In this document: positions 56,199 through 64,000 of the stretch, in pieces
How positions within the stretch are numbered: the first letter of the stretch is position 1
How the letters are laid out: each line of letters starts with the position of its first letter
From: Formosimonas limnophila
GTDB taxonomy: Bacteria; Pseudomonadota; Gammaproteobacteria; Burkholderiales; Burkholderiaceae
Direction: 5' to 3'
Length of the DNA stretch: 64,000 bases
NCBI RefSeq assembly: GCF_014652675.1
Contig: NZ_BMZG01000007.1
Location: 123,580-187,579, forward strand
Position numbers and translations under genes: made by a program
Notes under the pieces: model-generated
Database searches by the model: none
Told to the model about the DNA's origin: nothing
Seen by the model: the letters and a program-made list of their open reading frames with translations, nothing else

Positions 56199-57290
56199 AT
56201 GATGAAACAAGATATTCCTATGGGACCCATAGTCATTGATTTATTGGGCAAATCCTTAACCCCAGACGATATTCGTCGCATCCATCATCCGATGACGGGT
56301 GGGGTGATTCTGTTTGGCCGAAATTTTGAGTCACGTCAACAAATCACAGAGTTGATTCAGCAGATTCGCTCAGAGCGAGCCAATTTACTCATCAGCGTTG
56401 ATCATGAGGGGGGACGTGTGCAACGATTCAAGGCCGATGGCTTTACACATCTGCCGGCGATGCGTGTGTTGGGAAAATTATTTGAAAAAGATCCTTTGCA
56501 TGCCATCAGAGTCACCACTTCTGCTGGTTATGTGTTGGCTGCCGAGTTGCGTGCGGTTGATGTTGATTACAGTTATACACCTGTTTTGGATATTGATTAC
56601 GGTGGCTCAACCGTGATTGGCGACCGTGCATTCTCACACGATCCGCGTGTGGTGATCTTATTGGCCAAAGCCCTAAACCATGGTCTGCTGCAAGCAGGTA
56701 TGGCCAACTGTGGCAAGCATTTTCCAGGTCATGGCTACGTTATTGCAGACTCTCACGTCGATATGCCCGTCGATAAACGTTCACTTAAAGCCATACTGAA
56801 AGCTGATGTTTTACCATACCAAGAATTGATCCATGACTTGTCCGCCATCATGCCTGCGCATGTGGTGTACACCAAAGTGGATGACCAGCCTGCGGGCTTT
56901 TCTAAAAAATGGTTGACGCTGCTGCGTGAGGAGTTGGGTTTTACAGGTGCGATTGTGACCGATGATTTGTCGATGAAAGGCGCGGCGGGTTTGATTCCAA
57001 ACGTGGTGAAACGCGTGCAAGCTGCGCTTGATGCGGGTTGTGATCAGGTGTTGTTGTGCAACCGTCCCGACGATTTGGATCAAGCGCTTGATGGTTTGCA
57101 AAAAAAATACTTAAAAACCACATCGCAAAAGACATTGCACACGCTCAAGGCTGTTGGTGAGGCGATTGGCTGGGTAGAACTACAAAAGAATACGCGCTAT
57201 CTCAACGCGAAAAAAACCATCATGCCTTATCTCCATCACGCGCCAGTGAACGACCCAACGGCCATCATGCTACAAAAAAACAAAAGCTAG
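56199..57290 (+). CDS. nagZ: Beta-N-acetylhexosaminidase NagZ
   Basis: 363 residues; a second ATG follows at 56202. GH3 motifs: LISVDHEGGRVQRFKADGFT, NCGKHFPGHGYVIADSHVDM with the catalytic His region, and FTGAIVTDDLSMKGAAGLIP with the nucleophile Asp. Removes GlcNAc in peptidoglycan recycling. Last gene of the lepA operon. Confidence 0.97.
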   Translation: MMKQDIPMGPIVIDLLGKSLTPDDIRRIHHPMTGGVILFGRNFESRQQITELIQQIRSERANLLISVDHEGGRVQRFKADGFTHLPAMRVLGKLFEKDPLHAIRVTTSAGYVLAAELRAVDVDYSYTPVLDIDYGGSTVIGDRAFSHDPRVVILLAKALNHGLLQAGMANCGKHFPGHGYVIADSHVDMPVDKRSLKAILKADVLPYQELIHDLSAIMPAHVVYTKVDDQPAGFSKKWLTLLREELGFTGAIVTDDLSMKGAAGLIPNVVKRVQAALDAGCDQVLLCNRPDDLDQALDGLQKKYLKTTSQKTLHTLKAVGEAIGWVELQKNTRYLNAKKTIMPYLHHAPVNDPTAIMLQKNKS

Positions 57291-57376
57291 CGATAAGCTA
57301 AATTCATGAAGGTTGGTCAACTGAAGTCGTTGTTGGGCATTAGTAGTTTAGTTTCAATATAACCAAGGAGGACTTC

Positions 57377-58525
57377 ATGAACCCAACCATTCGAAAAACT
57401 GCCGCTGCCAGTCTTATTGCCAGCGGAGTTTTATTTGCCAGCAGCGTCTCGGCCAAAAGTGTTGTCGTCATGCCCAGCGACAACAACACCATTCAAGTCG
57501 CGCTTTTGCTGGACACATCCAACAGTATGGACGGTTTGATTGAGCAAGCCAAATCACGGTTGTGGAACATCGTTAACACGTTAACCACCCTCAAATACAA
57601 TGGCCAAACGCCCAAAATTCAAATCGCATTATATGAATATGGCAACAATGATTTGTCTGAGGGCAAAAACTGGATACGTCAAGTCACACCGCTCACGCAG
57701 GATTTGGATCTGATTTCCGAAAAACTATTTGCCTTACGCACCAACGGCGGCAATGAGTATGTTGGTGCTGTCATTGCAGATGCCACCAAAGGGTTGGAGT
57801 GGAATAGCTCACGTGGCAGCATGAAGCTGGTCTATGTCGCTGGCAATGAGCCATTTAATCAAGGTGGTGTTGACTATAGAGAGGCGATTTCTGACGCGCG
57901 TCGAAGCAATATTTACATCAATACTATTTACTGTGGTGACGTCAAAGATGCCATTAACACACTTTGGAAAGATGGTGCTGAGCGTGGTTTAGGCAAATAT
58001 TTTGCCATTAACTCCGATGCGAAAGTCCGTCACATCGATACCCCATACGACGCAAAAATCTCTGCGCTCAACAACAAGCTCAATGACACTTACATCGGTT
58101 ACGGCAGTATGGGCTATGCCAAAAAACAAGCGCAAGTCACACAGGATATGAATGCAGCGTCGCTGTCAGCAGCCAACTCCGTTGAACGTGCAGTGACGAA
58201 ATCAAAAAGTGCGGCTTATAGCAACAGCAATTGGGATGTGGTGGACAAATACAAAGATGACAAAAATTTTGTGATGAATACACCAGATAGAGAACTGCCC
58301 GCAGAGTTGCAAGGCAAAACAGCCGCTGAAAAAACCGCGTTCATTGAAGCGAAAAGTACTGAGCGTGCTCAAATTCAAAAGGAAATCAGCGAATTATCTA
58401 CGCAGCGCCAGTCTTACATTGATGCCAAGACCAAACAGCAAGCCAATCATGAGGGCGACGACTTAGGCAAAGCCATCGAAAAATCCATCATGGACATTGC
58501 TCAGAAAAATGGATACACCCAGTGA
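57377..58525 (+). CDS. Secreted von Willebrand factor A-domain protein
   Basis: 382 residues, strong ribosome site AAGGAGG. A signal peptide (ASLIASGVLFASSVSA) is followed by a VWA domain with the MIDAS motif ALLLDTSNSMDGLIEQAKSR and a later Thr and Asp of the metal site. From residue about 290 the protein is helical and charged, with coiled-coil character (AAEKTAFIEAKSTERAQIQK). Family members of this arrangement are periplasmic and of unknown function. Stands alone upstream of the iron locus. Confidence 0.88.
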   Translation: MNPTIRKTAAASLIASGVLFASSVSAKSVVVMPSDNNTIQVALLLDTSNSMDGLIEQAKSRLWNIVNTLTTLKYNGQTPKIQIALYEYGNNDLSEGKNWIRQVTPLTQDLDLISEKLFALRTNGGNEYVGAVIADATKGLEWNSSRGSMKLVYVAGNEPFNQGGVDYREAISDARRSNIYINTIYCGDVKDAINTLWKDGAERGLGKYFAINSDAKVRHIDTPYDAKISALNNKLNDTYIGYGSMGYAKKQAQVTQDMNAASLSAANSVERAVTKSKSAAYSNSNWDVVDKYKDDKNFVMNTPDRELPAELQGKTAAEKTAFIEAKSTERAQIQKEISELSTQRQSYIDAKTKQQANHEGDDLGKAIEKSIMDIAQKNGYTQ

Positions 58526-58556
58526 TAAGCAGCTTTTGTTATTGATTCAGAACAAT

Positions 58557-58589
58557 AGAAATCCTCTATCGTTGATGGGGGATTTTTTT
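58557..58589 (+). terminator. Terminator after the VWA gene
   Basis: AAATCCTC / GGGGGATTT-type hairpin with mismatches, followed by seven T. Confidence 0.6.
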
Positions 58590-58644
58590 GCGGGTGATGA
58601 AGATGAATCCATGATGTGCAATTGTTGGTGAGTTTGACAACGCA

Positions 58645-58676
58645 AATAAAAACTATTATCATTAATAATTATTTCA
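58645..58676 (+). promoter_or_regulatory. Possible Fur box before the first imelysin gene
   Basis: AT-rich sequence AACTATTATCATTAATAATT made of NATTAT-like hexamers, about 20-45 bases before the gene. Resembles a Fur site but with mismatches. Confidence 0.4.
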
Positions 58677-58692
58677 CAATTGAAGGAACACC

Positions 58693-59907
58693 ATGCAATC
58701 CATCCGTGTCATTAACAAACCTCTCATGCTTGCCATCTCAGCCGCTGTTTTGGCTATGACGGCATGTGGTGATAAATCAGCAGAGACAAAACCAGCAACC
58801 ACGCAAACAGTAAACTCTGTACCTGTCACTGATATAAAAAAAGACGTCACCCCAGCGGATGTTGTCGCAAATTACAGCAACATTGTGCATGCGACATACG
58901 AGGATTCGGCTAAATTGGCTAAAGTCCTTCAGGAGAAGGTGAATGCTTTTGTGGCCAATCCCACCGATGCAGGGTTGGCAGAAGCCAAAGCCGCGTGGTT
59001 GGCTGCGCGTGAGCCGTATGGTCAGTCAGAAGTGTTTCGCTTTTACAGCGGCCCGATCGATTCGGATGACGGTCCTGAAGGCATGATCAATGCTTGGCCG
59101 TTGGATGAGGCCTATATTGATGGTGTGAAGGGCAAGCCGACAGCAGGTATCATCAATAACAAAAAAATCACATTGGACATCGAGACACTCAAAAAGGCCA
59201 ACGAGCGTGGCGGTGAAGCCAACGTCAGCACAGGTTATCATGCGATTGAGTTTCTCTTATGGGGGCAAGACTTCAACGAAGCAGGTCCTGGTGCGCGTCC
59301 ACTCAAAGATTTCATTGATGCGCCAAACGCTGAGCGTCGCCGTGAATACCTTAAGCTCACGGCAGCTTTGCTTGTGGAGCAACTGGATGGTTTGACCAAA
59401 GAATGGGCGTCCAACGCGGATAATTTCCGCGCTAAGTTTGAAAAAGACCCAGAATCACTGCGTAAAATCATGGTGGGTATGGGCGCGCTCTCACGCGCTG
59501 AGTTGGCGGGTGAGCGCATGGAAGTCGCTCTGGCGAGTAAAGACCAAGAGGACGAGCACTCATGCTTCTCAGACAACACCCACCGCGACATCATTACCAA
59601 TGCCCAAGGCATCCAAAACGTTTGGCTGGGTAGTTACAAACGCGTGGACGGCAGTACCGTGAGCGGTGCATCTTTGCAAGCACTGGTTGCCAAGGCTAAT
59701 ACAGCCGCGGCAGAAAAGATGACCGCTGATTTGAGCAAAACGGCTCAATTGACACAAGCCATCACTGGGCCATTTGATCAAGCACTCATCAAACCCGAAG
59801 GTCGCCAACAAATCGAAGCGGCCATCGCGGCACTCAAGCAGCAAGCGGCCAGCTTGGTTGAGGCCGCTAAAGCCGTTGGCGTGGATAAACTCAACACCGA
59901 AGGTTAA
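58693..59907 (+). CDS. Imelysin-family (EfeO/IrpA-like) lipoprotein, iron uptake
   Basis: 404 residues. Lipobox MTAC about residue 27 in the signal segment, then the imelysin fold. The motif STGYHAIEFLLWGQDFNEAG contains the GxHxxE metal-ligand signature of the family. A second half repeat follows from about residue 250 (SHALSRAELAGERM). Imelysin-like proteins bind iron at the cell surface or periplasm. Preceded by a possible Fur box and followed by a terminator. Confidence 0.92.
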   Translation: MQSIRVINKPLMLAISAAVLAMTACGDKSAETKPATTQTVNSVPVTDIKKDVTPADVVANYSNIVHATYEDSAKLAKVLQEKVNAFVANPTDAGLAEAKAAWLAAREPYGQSEVFRFYSGPIDSDDGPEGMINAWPLDEAYIDGVKGKPTAGIINNKKITLDIETLKKANERGGEANVSTGYHAIEFLLWGQDFNEAGPGARPLKDFIDAPNAERRREYLKLTAALLVEQLDGLTKEWASNADNFRAKFEKDPESLRKIMVGMGALSRAELAGERMEVALASKDQEDEHSCFSDNTHRDIITNAQGIQNVWLGSYKRVDGSTVSGASLQALVAKANTAAAEKMTADLSKTAQLTQAITGPFDQALIKPEGRQQIEAAIAALKQQAASLVEAAKAVGVDKLNTEG

Positions 59908-59942
59908 TGCTAGACAGTGTGATCAAGTGACTCAAATGGACA

Positions 59943-59969
59943 TAGCCGAGCTTCATGCTCGGCTTTTTG
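59943..59969 (+). terminator. Terminator after the first imelysin gene
   Basis: AGCCGAGC / GCTCGGCT hairpin with a 5-base loop and five T. Confidence 0.88.
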
Positions 59970-60022
59970 GTATTTTGGCGATTCGGGATTAAGTCTAAGG
60001 CGATGAATAAATCGTTCAAATT

Positions 60023-60046
60023 ACAATTGAGAACGATTATAATCAG
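60023..60046 (+). promoter_or_regulatory. Candidate Fur box before the di-haem oxidoreductase operon
   Basis: AATTGAGAACGATTATAATC resembles the TTGAGAATNATTATCA-type Fur sites of proteobacteria, 30-50 bases before the gene. Confidence 0.55.
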
Positions 60047-60073
60047 CGTTTATCTTTTGGTGTTGAGTGAAAT

Positions 60074-61495
60074 ATGACAAAGCGTTTGGTATGGGGCCTA
60101 TTGGCCGCGCTGACTGCCGCCATTGCAGTGGTTGTGTGGTTTAATTTTTTTCATGAGCCACGGGCGAGCTACCAAAAAGGCGACGAGCAGCTCGGTGGTG
60201 CAGGCGGGGTCGCTGAGCAGGGTAAAAATGCCTTTTCTTTGCCCTCAACGTTGCTGACTGACCAGCAGCAGACGGATTTTTTCGTGGGTAATTCGTTTTT
60301 TAAAAAACCTTGGGTTGAGTCACCATCATCAACCACGGCGCGTGACGGCTTAGGGCCACACTTCATCGCGAGCTCGTGCGGTGGCTGTCACACATTGGAC
60401 GGGCGTGGTAATATGCCGCCTGTGTTTGATGGGTTGACCACGGAGCAACCCATGGGTTTGTTGTTGCGCTTGTCAGTTTTGGGAAAAAATGGCGAGCAGT
60501 TGCCTGAACCAACTTATGGCGGACAATTTAATAACCAAGCCATTCAGGGCGTGAAGCCCGAGGGCGAAGTGGAAATCGTTTACACCGAACTCAAAGGGCA
60601 GTTTGCTGATGGTACGCCGTACAGCTTGCACCAGCCAACCTACCGATTCAAAAATTTGTCTTATGGGGCGATGCACCCCAATACGCTGGTATCACCCCGC
60701 TTGGCGCCGCAGATGATTGGTTTGGGTTTGCTCGAAGCCATCACTGAGCAAGATGTTTTGACCAATCAAGTCCGTCAACGTGAGTTGGGCATGACCGCAG
60801 GAGTGGCGAACTATGTCACAGATGCCGTGAGTGGAAAAACCATGCTGGGTCGATTTGGTTGGAAAGCAAATGTCCCGACTGTCACGCATCAGACGGCGGG
60901 GGCTTTTCATGGTGATATCGGCATCACATCGTCTCTGTTCCCAGAGCAAGACTGCACACAGGCTCAAAAAGACTGCATGGCTGCGCCCAATGGCAATGAT
61001 GCGGCTGGTCATGAGATTAGCGATGACATCTTGAATCAAGTGATCTTGTATTCAAAAACCTTGGCGGTACCTAATCAACGTGAGGCGAGTGAGCCTTTGA
61101 CCTTACGCGGTAAACAGTTGTTCCGAGAGGCTCAATGCGTGGCTTGTCACGTGGAGAAATATACCACGGGCTTGGTTAAAGACTTCCCAGCATTATCGGG
61201 ACAAGCGATTTCACCGTTCACTGATTTGTTGCTGCACGACATGGGCGAGGGTTTGGCGGATCATCGTCCCGATGGCTTGGCCAATGGTCGTCAGTGGCGC
61301 ACACCGCCGTTGTGGGGGATTGGTTTGCTGAAAGCGGTTAATGGTTACGCGTTTTATCTGCACGATGGTCGTGCCCGTGACGTGAGTGAAGCGATATTGT
61401 GGCATGGCGGCTCTGCAACCAAAAGCCGAGATGCTTTTTTGAATATGAATGCCGCAGATCGCAAAGCCCTGCTGCATTTTCTGAATACTTTATAA
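60074..61495 (+). CDS. Di-haem oxidoreductase-family cytochrome (DUF1111, COG3488)
   Basis: 473 residues. An N-terminal membrane anchor (about 5-23), then two c-type haem sites: CGGCH (SSCGGCHTLDGRGNMPPV) and CVACH (AQCVACHVEKYTTGL). The family is distantly related to MauG and cytochrome c peroxidases and is commonly found with imelysin genes. It probably passes electrons to handle iron in the periplasm, but no reaction is proven. First gene of a three-gene unit with imelysin and DUF1513. Confidence 0.93.
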   Translation: MTKRLVWGLLAALTAAIAVVVWFNFFHEPRASYQKGDEQLGGAGGVAEQGKNAFSLPSTLLTDQQQTDFFVGNSFFKKPWVESPSSTTARDGLGPHFIASSCGGCHTLDGRGNMPPVFDGLTTEQPMGLLLRLSVLGKNGEQLPEPTYGGQFNNQAIQGVKPEGEVEIVYTELKGQFADGTPYSLHQPTYRFKNLSYGAMHPNTLVSPRLAPQMIGLGLLEAITEQDVLTNQVRQRELGMTAGVANYVTDAVSGKTMLGRFGWKANVPTVTHQTAGAFHGDIGITSSLFPEQDCTQAQKDCMAAPNGNDAAGHEISDDILNQVILYSKTLAVPNQREASEPLTLRGKQLFREAQCVACHVEKYTTGLVKDFPALSGQAISPFTDLLLHDMGEGLADHRPDGLANGRQWRTPPLWGIGLLKAVNGYAFYLHDGRARDVSEAILWHGGSATKSRDAFLNMNAADRKALLHFLNTL

Positions 61496-61514
61496 GCAAA
61501 GCATGAGATATTTT

Positions 61515-62609
61515 ATGAAACGATTCACATTGGCCAGTTTGATTGCAACAGGTGCTTTGCTCACTGCCTGTCAGCCCAATACGCCTGAGCCGGTAAGCGA
61601 TCCTGTGACAGTTGTCACTGAATCACCCGCGAGTGCGTCCAGTAAAATGCCGGTGATTAATGATCAAACCAATGAGTGGGTCACGGCAGCTTATCAGCGT
61701 GTCATGAGTCGTCATGATGTGGCCTTGGCTGAAACAGACAAACTATCTGTCGCGCTCAATCAGCTCTGTGAGAAAAAAAGTAACAGCACCGCCGTGCGCG
61801 AGCAGTGGTTGAAAACCTACCAATCATGGCTGGCGGCATCAAGTATCAGTGTAGGTCCCGAAACGCTTGGTGCGCAATTGCGGCATATTTACTTTCGACC
61901 TGCACGCCCCGCACTCATCGAGGAGGCAATTAGCGCAAACGCAGCAACAGATCAGTCCGCAGCGGACAAGGTCGGCGCCGCTGCCAAAGGCATGACCGCT
62001 TTAGAGTATTTATTATATGGCTCAGCCAAAATCGAAAAAGATGCCAAGCGCTGCAGTTATGCGAAATGGCTGGGTGCTGAGTTGACTGTCGTCGCCAAAG
62101 ACATCAATCAAAGCATGCACGGCTTCATGAGCCAACAATCTGAGCTGCTCGCTAAAAAAGATGCCGCGGCCACAGGTGCGGCGGTTAATTTATTGGCCAA
62201 TCTCTACATCAGCCGTGCGAACGAGTTGGCAGGCAAAGACCTCACCAAAATCGCTGTGAACAAAAAAGAGGCGGTTCTGTCACCCTATGCTGGCAAAGGC
62301 AAGGTACTTTTCACGTCGCAATGGCGCGTTTGGCAGGATGAGTTAGTGGGCGCAGCGCCGAGTTTTGTGGATTATTTGGCATCTGTGGGCCAAGATCGTC
62401 TTGCCCAGCAACTGCGTGAGTCCGTGAAAAAAACCGAAGATGATGCTACCAACTTGCCAGAGAACTTTGCGCCATTGGCTGGTCAAGCCTTACCGACTGG
62501 GGTGACTCAAACCATCACAGCGATTCAGCAAGTGCAGCGTTTGCTGGATAGTGATATTGCACCTGCGGTAGGTGTGACGATCAGCGCTAATGACGCTGAT
62601 GGCGATTGA
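61515..62609 (+). CDS. Imelysin-family lipoprotein (second copy)
   Basis: 364 residues from the ATG at 61515 (MKRFTLASLIATGALLTACQ), with a clear lipobox; the ATG at 61503 is the other option. The core motif AAKGMTALEYLLYGSAKIEK replaces the GxHxxE pattern of the first copy with ALEYLLYG, the variant form seen in the partner imelysin of such operons. Follows the di-haem gene with little spacing. Confidence 0.9.
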   Translation: MKRFTLASLIATGALLTACQPNTPEPVSDPVTVVTESPASASSKMPVINDQTNEWVTAAYQRVMSRHDVALAETDKLSVALNQLCEKKSNSTAVREQWLKTYQSWLAASSISVGPETLGAQLRHIYFRPARPALIEEAISANAATDQSAADKVGAAAKGMTALEYLLYGSAKIEKDAKRCSYAKWLGAELTVVAKDINQSMHGFMSQQSELLAKKDAAATGAAVNLLANLYISRANELAGKDLTKIAVNKKEAVLSPYAGKGKVLFTSQWRVWQDELVGAAPSFVDYLASVGQDRLAQQLRESVKKTEDDATNLPENFAPLAGQALPTGVTQTITAIQQVQRLLDSDIAPAVGVTISANDADGD

Positions 62610-62632
62610 GGATTTTGGCATAAAGATACTTT

Positions 62633-63724
62633 ATGAATTCACGAAGACAATTCCTCAAACAAGCCAGTGCACTGGCAGCGCTTCCGCTGATTGGTTGCGC
62701 CGTACCCAGCAGCTTGGATGGTTATGCCTTGTTGGGCGCGTGGCGTAATCAATCAGGGCAACAGGGAGCGGGGCGGATTCTACCTCAGTTGACACATCAA
62801 ACGAGCTTGCCGACTCGCGGCCACCATATTGAGGTGATTAATACTGACGAAGCGTGGCTGTTTGCGCGCCGACCCTCAGAATATATGCGGCGAGTGAATT
62901 GGCGCATGGGTGAGGTGTTACACACTTATCAATATGACGGCTCGCGCGCTGGCTTTGGCCACGGCATCATGCGACCAGATGGGCGATTGCTCACAACCGA
63001 CCAAAACTTGGACACTGATCAAGGCTTGCTCACCGTGCGTGACGGGCGAACGGGCGAGGTAATTCAAGAATTCGACAGTGGCGGGATTGGTCCACATGAG
63101 TTATTGCTCATGCCGGATGGGCAAAACGTAGCCATTGCCAACGGCGGGATACTCACGCGACCAGAGATGGGGCGCATGAAGCTAAATGTGGCAAATATGC
63201 AGCCGAACTTAACCATCATTGACGCCTACACTGGACAAATCAAGCACACAGCGCAGCTGCCAGATTCGCGGATGTCGATTCGACATTTGGCCATGTTGCC
63301 GCAAGGTGGTTTGGCTATTGCATTGCAATATGAGTACAATCCCAGTGAAGTCAATCAAAAAGATGTTGCAGTTGCTGCAATGTGGCACCCCAACTCTGGA
63401 CTGGTGGCTTTACGCGCACCAGAAAAACATGAGTTCGCCGCGCAAGGGTACGCTGCCAGTGTGGTCAGTGATGGGCAGACTTATTGCGCTGTGTCTTGCC
63501 CTAAAGCTCACCAAGTCATGGTTTGGCGCAGTGATGGTCGCTGGCTCATTACGTTACCTGTCCCCCTGGTCTATGGTTTGGCGCATGTTGGGCGAACGCT
63601 TATTGCCTCTGGTGAAAATGGCGACATTCGTTACTTTGACACCCACAGTTGGCAAGAGAAACTGGATTTACGTCAACAATTCGGTGTTGTTTGGGATAAT
63701 CATCTGAAAGTAACTCACGTTTAA
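62633..63724 (+). CDS. DUF1513-family secreted beta-propeller-like protein
   Basis: 363 residues. A signal of twin-arginine type (NSRRQFLKQASALAALPLIG) with a Cys at the end (GCAVP), suggesting Tat export and possibly lipidation. The domain has repeated beta segments such as GFGHGIMRPDGRLLTTDQNL and GIGPHELLLMPDGQNVAIAN, the DUF1513 hallmark with conserved His residues. Always found, as far as I recall, with imelysin and DUF1111 genes. Function unknown, likely iron related. Confidence 0.9.
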   Translation: MNSRRQFLKQASALAALPLIGCAVPSSLDGYALLGAWRNQSGQQGAGRILPQLTHQTSLPTRGHHIEVINTDEAWLFARRPSEYMRRVNWRMGEVLHTYQYDGSRAGFGHGIMRPDGRLLTTDQNLDTDQGLLTVRDGRTGEVIQEFDSGGIGPHELLLMPDGQNVAIANGGILTRPEMGRMKLNVANMQPNLTIIDAYTGQIKHTAQLPDSRMSIRHLAMLPQGGLAIALQYEYNPSEVNQKDVAVAAMWHPNSGLVALRAPEKHEFAAQGYAASVVSDGQTYCAVSCPKAHQVMVWRSDGRWLITLPVPLVYGLAHVGRTLIASGENGDIRYFDTHSWQEKLDLRQQFGVVWDNHLKVTHV

Positions 63725-63776
63725 CTCAGTTGTCACAAGGCTTTGCAAAGAATGTTTATAAAACTCTGAAAAGTAC

Positions 63777-63805
63777 TTGACCGATTTGTCGAAAGTGTTC
63801 ATAAT
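63777..63805 (+). promoter_or_regulatory. rRNA operon promoter P1
   Basis: TTGACC at 63777-63782, 17 bases, CATAAT at 63800-63805, followed by CTCGCTTCTCTGCTG. Confidence 0.8.
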
Positions 63806-63888
63806 CTCGCTTCTCTGCTGCCAAGGCGGTTGAGAAACGACGGTTTGAGAGGTTTCGCCTGTTGCTTTATGAATTGTAAAAAAATAGC

Positions 63889-63917
63889 TTGACGGATTAA
63901 ACATAAAGTATCATAAT
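63889..63917 (+). promoter_or_regulatory. rRNA operon promoter P2
   Basis: TTGACG at 63889-63894, 17 bases, CATAAT at 63912-63917, followed by CTCCCTTCTGTGCTG, nearly the same discriminator as P1. Confidence 0.82.
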
Positions 63918-64000
63918 CTCCCTTCTGTGCTGACGACAAGTCGGCGATTAAGTCACCAAGGTGGTTTGATAAAGAGAACTGTACATTAACAATTAACAGC
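63918..64000 (+). other. Leader of an rRNA operon (16S gene lies beyond the window)
   Basis: The last bases, ending TACATTAACAATTAACAGC, match the conserved pre-16S leader just before the 16S gene in betaproteobacteria. No mature rRNA is inside the window. Confidence 0.65.

Noticed and set aside
1..64000. Transfer RNA genes, insertion sequences or prophage
   Set aside because: No cloverleaf-like sequence, transposase or phage structural gene was recognised anywhere in the window.

Overview
The window is a stretch of bacterial chromosome that looks betaproteobacterial, most likely Burkholderiales. Support comes from the order lepA-lepB-rnc-era-recO-pdxJ-acpS-nagZ, an SAH riboswitch in front of ahcY-(4TM protein)-tlyA-metF, a divergent metG/apbC pair, and Nod-type RND efflux operons. 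All assignments come from reading the sequence and remembered family motifs; no database search was run.

Layout: 0-0.3 kb is the tail of a gene cut by the window edge. 0.5-7.1 kb is an HxlR regulator divergent from a complete AcrA-AcrB-OprM type efflux operon. 7.2-20.8 kb is housekeeping (YccA/BI-1 protein, L,D-transpeptidase, metG, apbC, dnaK with a sigma-32-like promoter, DUF805 and DUF817 membrane proteins) mixed with clearly broken genes (an EamA transporter and an FAD monooxygenase). 20.8-30.1 kb holds ybgC, an OMF-DUF3302-HlyD export operon, rsuA, two related small periplasmic proteins (one broken), and the riboswitch-controlled methyl-cycle operon. 30.1-37.2 kb holds aroE-mtgA-VOC-EamA, mgtE, slyD, a DUF1287 protein and a CYTH protein. 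37.2-41.8 kb is the trp operon trpE-trpG-(chorismate mutase-like)-trpD-trpC, preceded by a readable leader peptide with three Trp codons and an attenuator hairpin.

The most notable segment is 43.4-47.9 kb: a type VI-A CRISPR locus. A Cas13a (C2c2) effector resembling the Rhodobacter capsulatus protein is encoded on the minus strand. Both HEPN catalytic motifs are intact (RNQIFH and RNQLAH), but the reading frame is split by a single in-frame TGA into a 612-residue half and a second half that stays open in the same frame. Downstream on the same strand lies a minimal repeat-spacer-repeat array with a good TATAAT box just before it. Between effector and array is a degenerate repeat in the opposite orientation (28 of 36 positions alike plus a 2-nt insertion), which reads as an anti-repeat on the effector/array strand. 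No cas1 or cas2 is present in the window.

48.0-57.3 kb is a CaiB-type CoA-transferase and the lepA-to-nagZ operon. 57.4-63.7 kb is a VWA protein and an apparently Fur-regulated iron locus (imelysin, di-haem oxidoreductase, imelysin, DUF1513). The window ends in two tandem strong promoters and the start of an rRNA-operon leader. Several genes carry single stop codons or homopolymer frameshifts (EamA, FAD monooxygenase, a periplasmic protein, a Cys-rich secreted peptide, cas13a). Either gene decay is under way here or the assembly has errors; raw reads would decide.
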